Counted from the stretch's first letter, positions 53,165 through 61,486 are shown. The stretch: 64,000 nt of DNA from Labedella endophytica (GCF_003990045.1 NZ_RZGZ01000002.1:1488001-1552000), one strand, 5' to 3'. The notes: generated by a model from the letters alone, not told the origin. Made by a program: numbers and translations.

Positions 53165-53521
53165 CGGATCGCGAGGCACGGCCTGCCGTCGGCTCCGTCT
53201 CTCTACCGCCGCGCAGCGTGGCAGCTGCCATGTCTTCCCGAGACGATCGGCGCCCTTCGGCAGGCTCGGGGAACAAGGGGCCGGACGTGCAGGTGCAACG
53301 CTCTCGCCGGGGGCCGGTCGCCGATCGGTGAGATCCGGTGCGTCGGTCCCTGAGCTCATCGAGGGGAGGCGGCCGCCCGAAGAGCCCGACGGTGCCCTGG
53401 AGTTTTGTATCGAGGGTTGTGTCACGCTGATTGTATTGATACGTTGTTTGTACCAACACAGAATGTCGGCGCCGGCATCACCATCCCCGGGCATCCGGGG
53501 CCTATCGAAGGAGAGGATCCC
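53165..53521. other. 357-base gap with REP-like fragments and the promoter of the next operon
   Basis: I see no gene here. Two fragments, 53253-53274 and 53345-53366, form a degenerate inverted pair (15 of 22 positions) around CTTCGGCAGGCTCGGGGAAC and GGTCCCTGAGCTCATCGAGG. The last 120 bases are much more AT-rich and hold the promoter region of the membrane protein and YtrA-type regulator. Confidence 0.5.
53433..53458 (+). promoter_or_regulatory. Candidate YtrA-type operator/promoter region
   Basis: An AT-rich stretch contains GTAT-TG-ATAC (53433-53442) and GTTG-N7-CAAC (53443-53457). It lies about 65-90 bases before the operon that ends with a GntR/YtrA regulator. YtrA proteins control their own operon. 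The exact -35 and -10 are not clear. Confidence 0.4.
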
Positions 53522-54490
53522 GTGACCACGCTCGCATGGATCTACGTACTCATCGGGGCCGCACTCATCGTGGCCGCCGCGCCCTACGGCTTCGCGCGCA
53601 CCGAGACCGCGCGTCGCAAGGCCGTCGATCGACTCGCCAAGCGCATCGACCTCGCCGTACCCACCTCGCCCATCGAGGACGAACGGGTCGGACTCCGGCT
53701 CGCCGTCCGCGAACGCTTCATCGCCGTCGGCGGAGGGATCGGACTGATCGTCGCGATCCTCGCGGCGCTCTTCCTGCCCGCCTTCGGCCGGAACGACTTC
53801 ACGGTGCTCGGCATCTTCCTCATCGCCCTCACGGGCATCGGCGTCGGCGCCGGTCTCAGCGCGCTGCGGACGACACGGGAACTGCCGAGCGACGTGCCGC
53901 GGATCGCGCGGCTCTCCTCGCCCACGATCCATGACTACCTCATCCCCATCGAGTACCGCGGGGCGATCGGCGCGGTCGTCCTCGGGGTCGTCGTCACCAT
54001 CGCGACCCTCCCCCTCGGTTTCACCTGGGACCAGGCGATCTTGCCGATCGCGGTCGCCGCGGCCGCCGTGGTGGCGCTCGTCGCGGCACTGCTGCTCGCT
54101 CGGTCGATCCTCGACCGCGGCCAGCGCGCCGGGTCTGTCCTCGAGCTCGCCTGGGACGACGCCATCCGCGCCATCGCCCTGCGCGACCTCATGTCGGTTC
54201 CGCTCGCCCTCGGATTCGCGAGCGCGCTCGTGCCGCTCGTGACGCTCATCTCCGACGTCCGTCTCGTACAGCCGTATGACAGCCCGGGCAACATGCTCGC
54301 GCTCGGTGCCATGGGACTCGTCGGCCTCTTCGCCTTCGTCGGGATGATCCTCGCGATCGTCGCCCTCGCTTCGAACCCGCAGCGTCACTATCGGCGTCGA
54401 CTGTGGGCGACACCCGCGGGGAACACGGCCCCCGCCGCGCCGACGACCGCCGCCTCCACCGAGGCTCCCGCGGAGGGGGACGTCCGATGA
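53522..54490 (+). CDS. Hypothetical membrane protein in a YtrA-type operon
   Basis: A 322-residue protein with about seven membrane segments (first at residues 5-25; others in 75-100, 105-125, 150-170, 175-205, 230-255, 270-300). No enzyme motif is seen and I do not recognise the family. The GTG at 53522 has AGGAGAGG six bases upstream. It overlaps the following GntR gene by four bases. Operons of a YtrA regulator with a multi-spanning membrane protein often respond to cell-envelope stress, but no ABC ATPase is present. Confidence 0.75.
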   Translation: MTTLAWIYVLIGAALIVAAAPYGFARTETARRKAVDRLAKRIDLAVPTSPIEDERVGLRLAVRERFIAVGGGIGLIVAILAALFLPAFGRNDFTVLGIFLIALTGIGVGAGLSALRTTRELPSDVPRIARLSSPTIHDYLIPIEYRGAIGAVVLGVVVTIATLPLGFTWDQAILPIAVAAAAVVALVAALLLARSILDRGQRAGSVLELAWDDAIRAIALRDLMSVPLALGFASALVPLVTLISDVRLVQPYDSPGNMLALGAMGLVGLFAFVGMILAIVALASNPQRHYRRRLWATPAGNTAPAAPTTAASTEAPAEGDVR

Positions 54491-54855
54491 TGCTCCTCGT
54501 CGACCCCACGTCGGGCGTCGCCCCGTTCGAGCAGCTGCGGGCGCAGATCCTCGAGGCCGTCCGCACCGGCGGGCTCGCGTCCGGGACGAAGCTGCCCACC
54601 GTGCGGAAGCTCGCCGACGACCTCGGCCTCGCCCCCGGCACCGTCGCCCGCGCCTACCGCGAACTCGAACGCGACGAGGTCATCGAGACCCGCGGACGGC
54701 ACGGCACCTTCGTCGCGGCGACCGGGGACCCGACGCAGCGCCAGGCACAGGCCGCCGCCACGGCCTTCGCCGACCGGGCCCGACAGCTCGGCCTCACCCC
54801 GGACGACGCCCTCGGCTACGCCCGCGCCGCCCTCGGCCTCCCCTCCCCCTCCTGA
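54487..54855 (+). CDS. GntR-family regulator, YtrA subfamily
   Basis: A 122-residue short GntR protein. The winged helix covers residues about 15-80 (PFEQLRAQILEAVRTGGLAS, LPTVRKLADDLGLAPGTVAR). A brief helical tail follows, with no large effector domain, as is characteristic of YtrA. The ATG at 54487 overlaps the membrane-protein stop. It probably represses its own operon. Confidence 0.88.
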   Translation: MMLLVDPTSGVAPFEQLRAQILEAVRTGGLASGTKLPTVRKLADDLGLAPGTVARAYRELERDEVIETRGRHGTFVAATGDPTQRQAQAAATAFADRARQLGLTPDDALGYARAALGLPSPS

Positions 54856-54862
54856 CCGCTCC

Positions 54863-54925
54863 CAGGTACTGCGTTTGAGCGTGATCGCGCCGGTGTACAG
54901 GCGCGATCACGCTCAAACGCCTCAG
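54863..54925. repeat. Palindromic repeat family E, copy 1 (terminator)
   Basis: A perfect 21-bp stem (54871-54891 with 54900-54920) around an eight-base loop follows the ytrA-type gene. The left arm and loop (GCGTTTGAGCGT then TCGCGCCGGTGTA) match the palindrome at 63718-63775 closely. Confidence 0.85.
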
Positions 54926-54990
54926 GTGGCGGGATAGCCGGGAAACGACACCGGCAGGGACGGGTGCAGGATGTGCGGCAGAGTGGGGGA

Positions 54991-55998
54991 ATGGTGAGGG
55001 ACGGGAAGGACGAAGCACGCTCGACGGACGTGACCGTTCGGCGGGTCCGCTCCGGCTCCACGTTCGTGCGGGTGAACACCATCGGGGCGAGCGGCACACG
55101 CCCCTTCCTCCTCGTCCCCGGCATCGGCGTCTCCTCCGACTACTTCGAGCGCCTCGCCCCCAACCTCAACCGCTTCGGCCCCGTGCACGCGGTAGACCTG
55201 CCCGGGTTCGCCGGAGTGCCCCACCCCGGCCGGGCGATGACCATCCGTCAATACGCCGACCTGCTCGGCCGCGTCATCGACGAGCTGGAGCTCGGGGACC
55301 CGATCATCGTCGGTCACTCGATGGGCACGCAAGTGGTCACCGACCTCGCCGCGCGCCGCCCCGGGCTGTCGACGCTCGTCCTCATCGGACCGGTCGTGAA
55401 CCCCGCGGAGCGGCGCGTCCTCACGCAGGCCGTCCGCTTCCTGCAGGCCAGCTGGTTCGAACCGGGTCGCGTGAAGGCGCTCGCGATCGGCGCCTATCTC
55501 GTGTGCGGAGTGCGCTGGTTCTCCCGCATCCTCCCGAACATGATGCGCTTCCCGATCGAGCAGGCCCTCCCCCACGTGCGAGCCCACACCCTCGTGATCC
55601 GCGGCGAGCACGACGCCGTCGCGCCCCGCGACTGGGTGGAGCGGATCGGCGAGCTGCTGCCGTCCGCGCGCCTCTGGGAGATCCCGGGGGCGGCCCACTC
55701 GGTGATGCACGCGCACGCCCCCGAGGTGGCACGCCTCTGCGTCGAGCACGCGGAACAGCCCGTTCTCGGCGACGGAGACGTACGGCTGCGCCACTACCCG
55801 GACGAGGACATCGAGGAGGGCACGGCGCCGAAGCCCTCCTTCTCCGACACGGTCAGGGCGATGCGGGCACGATTGCGCGAGTCGATCGCCGTGGCGCAGG
55901 ACGACGACGCGGCTCTCGCCGCGGCGAAGACGGAGCACGCCGAGGCCATGCAGTCCGCCCACGAGCGGGCGGTGCGCGAGCAGGACGACTCTGAATAG
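54991..55998 (+). CDS. Alpha/beta hydrolase
   Basis: A 335-residue alpha/beta-fold hydrolase. The oxyanion region is FLLVPGIGVSS, the nucleophile elbow VGHSMGTQ (Ser), the acid in RGEHDAVAP, and the His in PGAAHSVMHAHAP. The last 80 residues are a charged helical extension. The substrate is unknown. The ATG at 54991 follows GTGGGGGA; the ATG at 54964 is possible but adds nine residues without support. Confidence 0.85.
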   Translation: MVRDGKDEARSTDVTVRRVRSGSTFVRVNTIGASGTRPFLLVPGIGVSSDYFERLAPNLNRFGPVHAVDLPGFAGVPHPGRAMTIRQYADLLGRVIDELELGDPIIVGHSMGTQVVTDLAARRPGLSTLVLIGPVVNPAERRVLTQAVRFLQASWFEPGRVKALAIGAYLVCGVRWFSRILPNMMRFPIEQALPHVRAHTLVIRGEHDAVAPRDWVERIGELLPSARLWEIPGAAHSVMHAHAPEVARLCVEHAEQPVLGDGDVRLRHYPDEDIEEGTAPKPSFSDTVRAMRARLRESIAVAQDDDAALAAAKTEHAEAMQSAHERAVREQDDSE

Positions 55999-56067
55999 CG
56001 GCGATCCTGAACGGACGCGAGCGCGACTCGAGTGGCGCTGGCCCCTCTCCGCTGCGAGGATCGCACC

Positions 56068-56184
56068 ATGCTCGCTAACCTCACGCTCTGGCACCTCGTC
56101 ATCCTCGCCATCGTCGTCATCGTCGTCGCCCTCGTCGTCTTCGCCATCGTGCGGCTCGCCACCCGGGGCAGTCGTCGCCGCTGA
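56068..56184 (+). CDS. Small single-span membrane protein (38 residues)
   Basis: The ATG at 56068 opens a 38-residue frame. It has a short polar start, one strongly hydrophobic helix (VILAIVVIVVALVVFAIV) and a basic end RLATRGSRRR, then TGA. The ribosome site GCGAGGA lies seven bases upstream. Hydrophobicity, positive-inside C-terminus and ribosome site support a real small protein. I know of no assigned function. Confidence 0.65.
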   Translation: MLANLTLWHLVILAIVVIVVALVVFAIVRLATRGSRRR

Positions 56185-56294
56185 ATCCAGCGGTATGCCG
56201 AGACGCGAGGAGCGGCGATCCGCTGGCCCGCGGCATCACCCGAACTGGGGGCGGCTTGTCCCCCCTATGCCCGACAGAGATTCAGACGACTCCC

Positions 56295-56425
56295 GGGTAA
56301 CGTTCAAGCAGATGGAATTTCCCATGTAGCGGACGCGCAGTGCGAGTTGCAACTCGCCACACGACCGCCCCCGCACTTTCCGGGGATGCGAAGGGGATCA
56401 GCGTTCGGGTCGCTGATCCCCTTTT
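56295..56425 (+). ncRNA. Candidate structured RNA (6C-like) ending in an intrinsic terminator
   Basis: The gap holds a perfect 16-bp palindrome (56342-56357) and a C-rich segment with CCGCCCCCGCAC pairing to CCGGGG. It ends in a 13-bp hairpin (56391-56403 with 56411-56423) and four T's. A free-standing C-rich hairpin RNA with terminator in an actinobacterium resembles the 6C RNA family. The 5' end is not fixed. I could not run a covariance model, so the family name is tentative. Confidence 0.5.
56391..56425 (+). terminator. Intrinsic terminator with T run
   Basis: A perfect 13-bp stem (56391-56403 with 56411-56423), a seven-base loop TTCGGGT, and T's at 56422-56425. It is one of only two elements in the window with a classical T tail. 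It overlaps the last codons of the minus-strand flavodoxin-fold gene. Confidence 0.85.
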
Positions 56426-57090
56426 CCATGCCCGCGAGCATGCACCCTCGGGCCCGGACCGCGCTGCCGGGAGGGGATCCGCGCGAGACGCTGCGCACGT
56501 CGCTCCCGGGACGGGGCGGATCGCCCGACGCGCCGGGCGTCCCTGACCGCGGTCGCCTCGATCCGCTCGAGCCAGGCCGCGCGCCTCTCGGCGGTCGACG
56601 TCCGCACCGGGCCGATGCGCGTGACCATGACCGGTCGGATGCCGCAGTACTCGAGGGTGCCGGTGCGGACGGCCTTCACGGTGGGGTCACCGCGGAACGC
56701 GAGGTAGAGACGCGGCGAGTCCGTCGTCACGATGAGGCGGCCGCTGCGGCCGGCGAGCATCCCCACGGGGAATCCGCGCCGCGAGAAGCGGAAGGCCAGA
56801 CGAGGCAGGAGCACGCGGTCGAAGAAGCCGCTGAGTAGCGCCGGGGTCGCGCTCCACCAGATCGGCGTGACGACGACGATGTGGTCGGCGCGCAGCATCG
56901 CGTTCCACGCCTCTTCGAGGTCGGGTTCGAACGGCTGCGTCCGCGCGTACCCCGCATGCAGGTGCGGGTCGAAGTCGAGGTCGCGGAGGGCGAGCACATC
57001 GGCGTCGCCATAGGCGGATGCGTAGCGGCTGGCGATGGCCGAGCCGAGCGAATCCGGATCGGGGTGACCATCGATGATGAGGGCTGGCAT
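56398..57090 (-). CDS. Flavodoxin-fold NAD(P)H dehydrogenase (quinone)
   Basis: A 230-residue protein of the NQO1/MdaB/KefF flavodoxin-like family: MPALIIDGHPDPDSLGSA, DHIVVVTPIWWSATPALLSG and FDRVLLPRLAF are typical. It reduces quinones or similar with NAD(P)H. Family members end at about 190 residues. The last 35 residues here are Arg-rich and coded antisense to the RNA terminator, so they may be a read-through tail. AAGGAG precedes the ATG at 57090. It is divergent from a TetR gene, its likely regulator. Confidence 0.85.
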   Translation of the reverse strand: MPALIIDGHPDPDSLGSAIASRYASAYGDADVLALRDLDFDPHLHAGYARTQPFEPDLEEAWNAMLRADHIVVVTPIWWSATPALLSGFFDRVLLPRLAFRFSRRGFPVGMLAGRSGRLIVTTDSPRLYLAFRGDPTVKAVRTGTLEYCGIRPVMVTRIGPVRTSTAERRAAWLERIEATAVRDARRVGRSAPSRERRAQRLARIPSRQRGPGPRVHARGHGKGDQRPER

Positions 57091-57154
57091 GTCGTGCTCC
57101 TTCGGTCGTCGCGCATCTGGACACTGCCAACATGCGCGATGGTCACCGTACGGC

Positions 57155-57177
57155 TAGAATCTTGCTCGTGTCAAGAT
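57155..57177 (+). promoter_or_regulatory. Promoter and operator of the TetR gene
   Basis: TAGAAT (57155-57160) lies seven bases before the GTG at 57168. ATCTTG (57159-57164) and CAAGAT (57172-57177) form a palindrome with seven bases between, covering the -10 and the start codon. This is an expected layout for TetR autorepression of a leaderless gene. Confidence 0.65.
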
Positions 57178-57794
57178 CGGAACGCGCGTACCACCACGGC
57201 GACCTCGCCGCGGCCCTCGAGGCGGCGGCGTTCGAGCTCGTCGACGAGGCCGGCCACTCGAGCCTCAGCCTTCGCGAGGTCGCGCGACGCGCGGACGTCA
57301 GCCACAACGCGCCCTACCACCACTACGGAGACCGGGCGTCCCTGCTCGCGCGACTCGGCGCGCTCAGCATGGGCGGCCTCCTCGATCGACTCGAGGCCGC
57401 GCAGCGGCGGACGGCGGACCGGCCGCCCACGGAGCGCGCGTCGGCGATCGCCGCCGCCTACATCGGATTCGCGGCCGATAACCACGCACGCTTCCGCCTC
57501 ATGAACGATCCCGAGATCTGCGATCCTCGGCACCCCTCGGCGTCGATGGCTCCGCTCCTCGAACGCGTGCACGGGATGCTCGCGGAACTCGTCGACGACC
57601 TCGACCCCCAGGCGGAGCCCGCCGGGCGAGCGGCTCTCCGAACCGCCATCTGGGGCGCGGTGCACGGCCTCGCCGAGCTGGTCGTGACCGGTCAGATCGA
57701 CCGCGCCGAGGTGGCCCCAGCTCTCGACGCCCTGCTCGGTGGCCACGCCCCCCGCCCCGCCGACCCCTCGACGCCTCCTCCGTCCACCGCCTGA
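57168..57794 (+). CDS. TetR-family transcriptional regulator
   Basis: A 208-residue regulator with helix-turn-helix LSLREVARRADVSHNAPYHH and a WHG-type C-terminal domain (AIWGAVHGLAELVVTGQI). The GTG at 57168 is chosen because a -10 element precedes it by seven bases; the ATG at 57132 would lie upstream of that promoter. Residues start MSRSERAYHHGDL, a normal TetR N-terminus. It is divergent from the flavodoxin-fold gene and likely represses it. Confidence 0.88.
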   Translation: MSRSERAYHHGDLAAALEAAAFELVDEAGHSSLSLREVARRADVSHNAPYHHYGDRASLLARLGALSMGGLLDRLEAAQRRTADRPPTERASAIAAAYIGFAADNHARFRLMNDPEICDPRHPSASMAPLLERVHGMLAELVDDLDPQAEPAGRAALRTAIWGAVHGLAELVVTGQIDRAEVAPALDALLGGHAPRPADPSTPPPSTA

Positions 57795-57883
57795 TCGCAC
57801 CGGCCAGGGGAGAGCCGATACCGGCGGCACCCGGGATCTGGGAAGCTGGGCGTGACGATCCCCTCTCGATGCCAGGAGCCCCC

Positions 57884-58225
57884 GTGTCCGGATACCCGCC
57901 CGCGCAACAGCCGCACTCCCCGCAGGCCTACTACGGCCAGCCCGTCTACATGGCGGTCGCTCCCCCGCCCCGCGGGAAGAGCATCGCCTCGATGGTGCTC
58001 GGCCTCGTGTCGGTGTTCTTCGGCTTCACCCTCATCCTCCCGCTCATCGGCTTCATCATGGGGCTGACGGCGCTCAAATCGGAGCCCACGGGACGCGGGA
58101 TGGCCGTCACGGGCATCATCCTCAACGGGCTCATGCTGCTCGGCTGGGTCGTGCTCGTCGGGTTCTTCCTGCTCGTGGTCGTGGGCATCGGCGCGTCGAG
58201 TGTCAACACCGGCGTCGCGGCCTGA
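57884..58225 (+). CDS. DUF4190-type small membrane protein
   Basis: A 113-residue protein. A Pro/Tyr/Gln-rich cytoplasmic start (residues 1-30) is followed by two membrane segments (SMVLGLVSVFFGF and GIILNGLMLLGWVVLVGFFL) with GLTALKSEPTGRGMAVTG between them, the DUF4190 pattern. Function unknown. The GTG at 57884 has AGGAG five bases upstream and is preferred to the ATG at 57869. Confidence 0.8.
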   Translation: MSGYPPAQQPHSPQAYYGQPVYMAVAPPPRGKSIASMVLGLVSVFFGFTLILPLIGFIMGLTALKSEPTGRGMAVTGIILNGLMLLGWVVLVGFFLLVVVGIGASSVNTGVAA

Positions 58226-58270
58226 CGCGGACCCGTCCGTCAGACCACCCCTCCGCCCGACCTGACGCGA

Positions 58271-60163
58271 CTATCGCCCGCCTCCGCCTCCGCCTCCCGA
58301 GCCCATGCCGGAGAAGCCGCCGCCCATGGAGCCTCCCGTGTAGCTGCCGCCGCCCGAACCCGCCCACGCGGCCGCTGATGCGGACGCGCCGGAGCGGAGC
58401 GCGCCGTACATCGTGAGGAACTGCAGCGACGAGAACGACGACGAGCCGTCGTACCAGGTCGGTTGCACACCCGCCTCGCGGACGCGAACCTCGAGCACCT
58501 CGGCCCACTCCTTCTCGACGCCCCACAGGATCGCGTACGGAAGCAGCTCCTCGTACAGGTGAACGACCTGGAGCGGGTCGCCCGTGTCGATCCGCTCGGC
58601 ACCCTGCGGGCTCTGCAGCACGCGGAGCCGGTCCTTCTCTGCGAGCGCGAGGTAGTCGCGGAGCCCCACGAGGTGGTCGCGCACGAGCGCGCCCCGGTCG
58701 GTCACGCGGTCGCGGTAACGCCACAACGACACCGCCAGTGTGAGGGCGAGGAGACCGGCGACGATGGCGACGCCACCGCCCCACCAGCCTGTACGGCCGA
58801 GCACTCCGAGGAGCACGCAGACGAGCGCGAGCACGACGACTCCGAGACCGGCGTAGATCGCGAACGAGGCGACGCGGTGGTCCGGCTTCTCTGTGAGCCC
58901 CGCCTCCCGGAGTGAATCCCGCGCCGCGTCCGAGCGCTTCCCGAGCCGGCCGGCGAGCGCCTGCGCCGCAGCGTCGATCTTCTTCCGGGCCCCGACCTCG
59001 GCGTCCTCCCCGAACAGCGCGACGAGCACGTCCTGGCGCGCGGCGTCGTCGCTCGGCCGCACGTATTGGAGGACGACGCCCTTCGACGATTCATCGTCGA
59101 GCAAGCGGACGTGGCCCGAGACGGCGAGGTCGACGAGGGCCGCGGGCACCGCCTGCCCCTTTCGCGCGATGAGGTGCGCCGCCTGCATCACCGACACGTC
59201 GGCGGGCGGATCGAACTGGGGAACGATGACGCCACGTCCGGGCGCGTCCCTCCCGCGCCGGCGGCCGACGATCGCTCCGATCGCCACGACCACGCTCAGG
59301 ACGATGGCGGCGACCGAGGCGCCGCGGACCACGGGGGTCGCGTCGAACGCGAACTGCTCGATCACGTTCCGTTCGACCTCTCCCGGCACGAAGGTGCCCG
59401 GTTCGAAACCGATTGCGATCGTCAGGTTCTCCTCGGCCCCCAGGTCGACACCCGAGGCTCGGAACACGACGGATCCGTTCTCGGTGCTCGTCTCGATATC
59501 GCACTGCTCGGTCGACCACTCCCGGCCGATGTAGCAGGCAGCGTTGCCCGTGAGGGCGTCGGCGAGTTCGGGGTCCATCGTGAGGGTCGTCGACACCTCA
59601 CCGAACGGTTGGTCCCAGCCGGTCCCGTTGATGTCCCGTTGGAACTCGTCCGATGCGGTCTCCTCGATCGCGCGGATCGTGTCGCGTTGGCTGTAGGAGA
59701 TGACGTACGTCTGAGCGCCGAACACGAAGGAGTCGTCGCCCGTCGCGACCTCGAGGAAACCGTCGTCGGTCGACAGCTCGTAGGGCACGGGGTCGCCGTC
59801 CTCGTCCGTCACGCTCGTCACCTCGGTCTCGAGCGGCACCCCGTCGTAGTCGTCGGGGATCGCGCGGATGATGCCGCGGTTCTGCTCCTCGTCCTCCGGG
59901 AAGCGCGCGACGATCGTCTCCGTCACGAGCAGCTGGGCGTGCTGGTCCGCCCCACGCACGAGCGTCATATCGGCGTGAAAGGAGTCGAAGGTGAAGTCGT
60001 CGGTGTCGGCATGGGCCGGGGCGGCGACACCGACGGAGAGGAGGGCGACGGCGGCCACGGCGAGCGCGACCGCGGCCCGGCGCCAGCGACCGCCCGGCGG
60101 CCGGGACCTCGCCTCTCGGGAGCTCACCTGAGGGGTTCGGGCGTACGCAGTCCGGTCGGCCAT
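58271..60163 (-). CDS. DUF2207-domain membrane protein
   Basis: A 630-residue protein. The N-terminal signal/anchor (residues about 28-52, ending AHAD) precedes an extracellular DUF2207 domain (to about residue 270). A membrane segment (VAAIVLSVVVAIGAIVG), a cytoplasmic part and two more membrane segments follow. It ends in a Gly/Ser-rich tail (GSMGGGFSGMGSGGGG), as is usual in this family. Function unknown. TAGGCT lies six bases before the ATG, so it is probably leaderless. Confidence 0.87.
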   Translation of the reverse strand: MADRTAYARTPQVSSREARSRPPGGRWRRAAVALAVAAVALLSVGVAAPAHADTDDFTFDSFHADMTLVRGADQHAQLLVTETIVARFPEDEEQNRGIIRAIPDDYDGVPLETEVTSVTDEDGDPVPYELSTDDGFLEVATGDDSFVFGAQTYVISYSQRDTIRAIEETASDEFQRDINGTGWDQPFGEVSTTLTMDPELADALTGNAACYIGREWSTEQCDIETSTENGSVVFRASGVDLGAEENLTIAIGFEPGTFVPGEVERNVIEQFAFDATPVVRGASVAAIVLSVVVAIGAIVGRRRGRDAPGRGVIVPQFDPPADVSVMQAAHLIARKGQAVPAALVDLAVSGHVRLLDDESSKGVVLQYVRPSDDAARQDVLVALFGEDAEVGARKKIDAAAQALAGRLGKRSDAARDSLREAGLTEKPDHRVASFAIYAGLGVVVLALVCVLLGVLGRTGWWGGGVAIVAGLLALTLAVSLWRYRDRVTDRGALVRDHLVGLRDYLALAEKDRLRVLQSPQGAERIDTGDPLQVVHLYEELLPYAILWGVEKEWAEVLEVRVREAGVQPTWYDGSSSFSSLQFLTMYGALRSGASASAAAWAGSGGGSYTGGSMGGGFSGMGSGGGGGGGR

Positions 60164-60524
60164 CCCGCGAGCCTAGCCACACGCCGCACACCGTTCATCC
60201 CCCGCTCGGCGGATCCCGTCCGCCCGTTTCCCTCCTCCCTCTCCGCGCCTGTCCGTCCGTCCGTCTGCCGCTTCCCCTCTCCCTGAGGTTCTGCGTGCGC
60301 AACTTCCGTCCGCGGGTGAAATTTCACCCGCGGACGGAAACTGCGTGCGCAGTTGCGACACGGGAGGGATCGGCACCGGGGCCGGCAGAGAAGCGGGCCC
60401 GAATTGCAACGTGGCCGAAGGGACGAGAGGCCAGCGGCGGCGCGCAGCAGTGTCAAGGCCGCGACGAGCTCCCCCGCCTCGACCTAGCGTCGTCGAGAAG
60501 ACCTACACCGATCGAGGAGGACGA
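60164..60524. other. 361-base divergent gap with a 36-bp perfect palindrome
   Basis: No gene is visible. It holds the DUF2207 promoter at its left end, three short GTCC repeats (about 60250-60263), a perfect palindrome (60304-60339), and the SDR promoter side. TAGCGT at 60485-60490 could be the -10 of the SDR gene, about 35 bases before its ATG. Confidence 0.5.
60291..60351. repeat. 36-bp perfect palindrome flanked by an 11-base direct repeat
   Basis: The arms 60304-60321 and 60322-60339 are fully complementary with no spacer. CTGCGTGCGCA occurs on both sides (60291-60301 and 60341-60351) as a direct repeat. Unlike the other palindromes it lies between divergent genes, where a terminator is not needed. 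Confidence 0.85.
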
Positions 60525-61403
60525 ATGACCACCGAGAACGACCCCCGCACCGCGCACCACGAAGACGGCTTCGAGGAGCAGGAGCAGACCCAGCCCGGCC
60601 TCACGACGGAGATGATGCCGGCCCCCGACCACGGAGAGGACTCCTACGTGGGTTCGGGGCGGCTCGACGGGCTCGTCGCCCTCATCACGGGCGGCGACTC
60701 GGGCATCGGTCGCGCCGCGGCGATCGCCTACGCCCGCGAGGGAGCGGACGTGGCGATCGTCTGCCTCCCCGAGGAGCAGGCCGACGGCGATGCCACCGGC
60801 GCGCTCATCGAGGCGTCCGGCCGGAGGGCGCTCGTCATCGCCGCCGACATCCGCGACGAGCAGACGAACGCCGACATCGTGGAGCGCGTCGTCTCCGAGC
60901 TGGGTTCGCTCGACATCCTCGTCCTGAACGCGGCCTTCCAGGACGTCACCGAGGGCATTCACGCACTCGAGACCGCGAAGTTCCGACGCACCTTCGAGAC
61001 GAACATCTTCGCCCAGCTGTGGATGACGCGCGCCGCGGTTCCGCACCTGAAGCCGGGATCGTCGATCATCGTGACGTCGTCCGTGCAAGCCGTGAGCCCG
61101 TCTCCCGCGCTCATCGACTACGCCATGACGAAGGCCGCACAGGTCGCCTTCGTGAAGGGCCTCGCGCAGGAGCTCGGCGAGAAGGGGATCCGGGTGAACG
61201 CAGTCGCACCCGGACCGGTGTGGACGCCTCTCATCCCGGGCACCTCCTGGCCGGAGACGCTTCCGGAGTTCGGTCAGGACACCCCCCTCGGCCGGGCCGG
61301 CCAGCCGGCGGAGCTCGCGTCGTCGTACGTCTTCCTCGCGGACCCCGCGTCGTCGTTCGTCTCCGGCGCCGTCGTCTCCGTCACGGGCGGCACCACCTTC
61401 TAG
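60525..61403 (+). CDS. Short-chain dehydrogenase (YhdF/YghA-like)
   Basis: A 292-residue SDR. The extended N-terminus with PGLTTEMMPAPDHGEDSYVG is typical of the YghA/GsiB-like general-stress group. The Rossmann motif is ITGGDSGIGRAAA, and Ser, Tyr and Lys of the active site are in VTSSVQAVSP and DYAMTKAAQ. It oxidises or reduces an alcohol or aldehyde with NAD(P). GAGGAGG lies four bases before the ATG at 60525. Confidence 0.92.
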   Translation: MTTENDPRTAHHEDGFEEQEQTQPGLTTEMMPAPDHGEDSYVGSGRLDGLVALITGGDSGIGRAAAIAYAREGADVAIVCLPEEQADGDATGALIEASGRRALVIAADIRDEQTNADIVERVVSELGSLDILVLNAAFQDVTEGIHALETAKFRRTFETNIFAQLWMTRAAVPHLKPGSSIIVTSSVQAVSPSPALIDYAMTKAAQVAFVKGLAQELGEKGIRVNAVAPGPVWTPLIPGTSWPETLPEFGQDTPLGRAGQPAELASSYVFLADPASSFVSGAVVSVTGGTTF

Positions 61404-61410
61404 CCGTTCT

Positions 61411-61486
61411 CGCCGAGCGCTACAGGATTCGCCGAGCGCTACAGCTTTCTCTGTAGCGCTCGGCACAACGGTGTAGCGCTCGGCGG
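61411..61486. repeat. Four-unit palindromic terminator between convergent genes
   Basis: The unit CGCCGAGCGCTACAG occurs twice in direct order (61411-61425, 61430-61444). It is followed by two inverted units (CTGTAGCGCTCGG at 61451-61463 and GTGTAGCGCTCGGCGG at 61471-61486). Inner and outer stems can form together. It separates the SDR and MFS genes. Confidence 0.88.
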
